A stretch of 7,894 nt of DNA, from assembly GCA_964587525.1 (NCBI GenBank), contig CAZPLZ010000154.1, positions 1-7,894 of the forward strand. Direction: 5' to 3'. The translations under genes and the position numbers were made by a program. Of this stretch, positions 6,369-7,894 are shown piece after piece (position 1 is the first letter of the stretch; each line of letters opens with the position of its first letter). The notes beneath the pieces were generated by a model. That model ran no database searches and had not been told where the DNA came from. It saw only the letters and a program-made list of their open reading frames with translations. Source of the DNA: CAZPLZ01 sp964587525. GTDB lineage: Bacteria; Oederibacteriota; CAKKQC01.

Positions 6369-6387
6369 CCATGACCCTTCCGGGGCG

Positions 6388-6413
6388 TCCCCCCTCCCTT
6401 TCCATCTCCCCCA
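6388..6413 (+). promoter_or_regulatory. Pyrimidine tract replacing the Shine-Dalgarno of lptA
   Basis: A C/T run with a single A, ending 5 bases before the lptA ATG (6418). There is no purine-rich ribosome binding site, so initiation may depend on ribosomal protein S1, on coupling from upstream translation, or on another mechanism. Its last 15 bases recur with one mismatch at 7854-7868. Confidence 0.35.
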
Positions 6414-6417
6414 CATT

Positions 6418-7083
6418 ATGAGGGCGGCGTTCGCCGTGGCATCACTCATGCTGGCAGCATGCCTGCCAGCGGAAGCGGCGGACAAGGGAGATGCCATTCC
6501 CATTGACATCCGGGGCAAACGGGTAGATTACCATAGCAAAGAAGGGCGAGCGCTGTTTTCTGGTGGTGTCACGGTCCTGCATGGTTCATCGCGGCTCACC
6601 TCCGATGAACTTGAGACCGTCCGGGGTTCCAGCGAGGCGATCGCGCGCGGGCATGTGCTGTTCAGGGACGAGGAGCGGAAGCTCAATCTCACCTGTGACG
6701 AGCTCCAGTACACCCACGGCTTAAAGCAGATTTATGCCAGAGGCGCCTGCCAGTTGATTTCCGGAGAGGACGGCGAGGTCACGGTGGTGACGGCGGACGA
6801 GATAGAGGTGTTCGTGGACCCCCGAGAGGCGGTTGCGAGGGGGAGTGTTCGCATCATGCAGGGGGAGAATGAGGCGCTGTGTAAGCGCGCGCACCTCTTT
6901 GGCGCCGAGGACCGGGTGGTGCTGACCGGGCGGCCGGTCTTACGACGGCCGCCGCACGAATTCGAGTGCGACGAGGCCGTGACATATTTTAAAGAGGGCC
7001 GCACCATCCTCACAGGTTCCGTGAAGGGGTTCCTCCACGTTGAGCGGCTTTCTGAGCTGAAGCAGGAGGGGGTGCTCCCATGA
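6418..7083 (+). CDS. lptA: LptA-like periplasmic LPS transport protein (OstA domain)
   Basis: The protein begins with an export signal (MRAAFAVASLMLAACLPAEA) and continues as repeated beta-strand units characteristic of the LptA/OstA fold: IRGKRVDYHSKEGRALFSGG, VTVLHGSSRLTSDELE, ARGHVLFRDEERKLNLTCDE, ARGSVRIMQGE, LTGRPVLRRPP, and TILTGSV near the end. LptA polymers or a single LptA bridge carry LPS through the periplasm from LptC to LptD. At 221 residues it is a little longer than the ~185-residue enterobacterial protein. The signal contains LAAC (12-15), a lipobox match, as well as an AEA site (18-20), so it may be lipidated or cut by signal peptidase I. The start is the ATG at 6418; it is preceded by a pyrimidine tract and has no Shine-Dalgarno. 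The stop overlaps the lptB start by ATGA, and the pairing with lptB supports the assignment. Confidence 0.85.
   Translation: MRAAFAVASLMLAACLPAEAADKGDAIPIDIRGKRVDYHSKEGRALFSGGVTVLHGSSRLTSDELETVRGSSEAIARGHVLFRDEERKLNLTCDELQYTHGLKQIYARGACQLISGEDGEVTVVTADEIEVFVDPREAVARGSVRIMQGENEALCKRAHLFGAEDRVVLTGRPVLRRPPHEFECDEAVTYFKEGRTILTGSVKGFLHVERLSELKQEGVLP
7064..7069 (+). promoter_or_regulatory. Ribosome binding site for lptB
   Basis: AGGAGG inside the end of lptA, ten bases before the ATG at 7080. It supports this start and shows that lptB has its own initiation signal in addition to the ATGA overlap. Confidence 0.6.
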
Positions 7084-7835
7084 CAGAGGAGAGGGTGAGG
7101 GGGGCGGCGCTGCTGGCCGATGGGCTGGTCAAACGGTACGGCGGCCGGGAGGTGGTCAACGGCGTCTCCGTGAGGGTGAAGCAGGGCGAGGTCGTGGGAC
7201 TGTTGGGGCCGAACGGCGCTGGAAAGACCACGATATTTTACATGATCGTGGGCTTGGTCCGGCCAGATGCGGGCCGGATCGCGCTGGAAGATGGCGCTGG
7301 GCGCGAGGAGTTAGGGCACCTCCCCATGCACCGTCGGGCCCGCCTGGGCATCGGGTACCTGCCGCAGGAGCCATCGGTGTTTAGGAAACTCACGGTGGAG
7401 GAGAACCTGCTCTGCCTGCTCGAGATCCTGCCGATCAACAACAAGGAGCGGACCCGCCGGCTTAAGTCTCTGATGAAGGAGTTTTCTCTGGAGCCTCTGG
7501 CTCGGCGGAAGGCGTTCAAGCTGTCCGGCGGGGAGCGCCGGCGTGTTGAGATCGCGCGTGCACTCACCACCGACCCCAAGTTCTTGCTGCTGGATGAGCC
7601 GTTCGCGGGCATTGATCCCATTACTATCGAGGAGCTGCACAAGCATATTAAGCATCTGAGGAGGCGCGGGCTGGGGGTGCTGATCACGGACCACAACGTG
7701 CGCGAGACGCTTGCGATTACCGATCACGCGTACCTGATCTACGAGGGTAAGATCCTCATGAAGGGCAACACCCACGCCCTGGCGAACAACCCCCAAGCCC
7801 GCCGGCTGTACCTGGGCGAGAAGTTCAGTCTTTAG
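7080..7835 (+). CDS. lptB: LPS export ABC transporter ATP-binding protein LptB
   Basis: This is the cytoplasmic ATPase of the LptB2FG transporter, which extracts LPS from the inner membrane and pushes it onto LptC and LptA. All ABC motifs are present: Walker A GPNGAGKTT (43-51), the Q-loop glutamine in YLPQEPSVFRKLTVEENL (Q96), signature LSGGERRRVEIARAL (148-162), Walker B FLLLDEPFAGIDP (168-180) and the switch histidine in LITDHNV (H205). HLPMHRRARLGIGYLPQEPS is especially characteristic of LptB as opposed to branched-chain amino acid LivF/LivG ATPases. The C-terminus, with YLIYEGKILMKG and YLGEKFSL, also matches. Its length of 251 residues is near the usual ~240; about 10 extra residues lie at the N-terminus. 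The permeases LptF and LptG are not in the window. Confidence 0.95.
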   Translation: MTEERVRGAALLADGLVKRYGGREVVNGVSVRVKQGEVVGLLGPNGAGKTTIFYMIVGLVRPDAGRIALEDGAGREELGHLPMHRRARLGIGYLPQEPSVFRKLTVEENLLCLLEILPINNKERTRRLKSLMKEFSLEPLARRKAFKLSGGERRRVEIARALTTDPKFLLLDEPFAGIDPITIEELHKHIKHLRRRGLGVLITDHNVRETLAITDHAYLIYEGKILMKGNTHALANNPQARRLYLGEKFSL

Positions 7836-7840
7836 CCTGA

Positions 7841-7868
7841 TTCCCCCTCTTTTTTTCCCTCTCCCCCA
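7841..7868 (+). promoter_or_regulatory. Pyrimidine tract downstream of lptB
   Basis: An unbroken C/T run with a T7 core, directly after the lptB stop. No stem precedes the T run, so it is not a clear terminator. The last 15 bases resemble the tract before lptA (14 of 15 identical). An ATG at 7886, 18 bases later, could start another gene (MPH...), but only three codons are visible. In many genomes rpoN follows lptB, which cannot be tested here. Confidence 0.3.
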
Positions 7869-7894
7869 TAGTTAGTATCCACACCATGCCTCAC

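Noticed and set aside
7886..7894. Start of a further gene (ATG CCT CAC)
   Set aside because: Only three codons are in the window, with no Shine-Dalgarno, so no CDS is annotated.

Overview
The window is GC-rich, densely packed DNA from a diderm (LPS-making) bacterium. Seven genes read rightward from about 700 to 7835. The gene set (a DUF2723/GT117-like membrane protein, a coiled-coil C4 zinc-ribbon protein, KdsD, an LpxL-type acyltransferase, LptC/LptA-fold proteins and LptB), together with PVC-like secreted-protein debris at the left end, suggests an uncultured bacterium near Kiritimatiellota/Verrucomicrobiota or Omnitrophota. That placement is inference from gene content and is not strong.

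Layout. Positions 1-~600 hold no intact gene. On the minus strand lie two short remnants, each a signal peptide followed by the first 25-40 residues of an extracellular domain; both look like pseudogenes, and a sigma70-like promoter lies upstream of the right-hand one. Rightward from ~645 comes a DUF2723 polytopic protein with a C-terminal TPR-like end, whose true start is unclear because an in-frame TAA sits at a perfect Shine-Dalgarno. It is followed by a zinc-ribbon coiled-coil protein (2679-3434), a 90-base gap with a hairpin and a -10-like box, and then the LPS block: kdsD (3525-4493), a single-frame LpxL-LptC fusion (4490-5953), a small OstA-like protein with no signal peptide (5950-6342), a 75-base gap with a perfect 9-bp hairpin and a pyrimidine tract, lptA (6418-7083) and lptB (7080-7835). 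Three junctions are 4-base ATGA overlaps (4490, 5950, 7080), which implies translational coupling. The last 59 bases hold a second pyrimidine tract and possibly the start of another gene.

How the genes fit together. KdsD makes arabinose 5-phosphate for Kdo. The LpxL-like domain would acylate lipid A on the cytoplasmic face. LptB powers LPS extraction, the LptC domain receives LPS on the periplasmic side and LptA carries it across the periplasm. The most notable feature is the acyltransferase-LptC fusion: the junction is a membrane segment ending in a lipobox-like cysteine, and an internal ATG could also produce a free LptC lipoprotein. Three consecutive LptA/LptC-fold proteins, one of them apparently cytoplasmic, are also unusual. 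No tRNA, rRNA, CRISPR array or insertion sequence was recognised.
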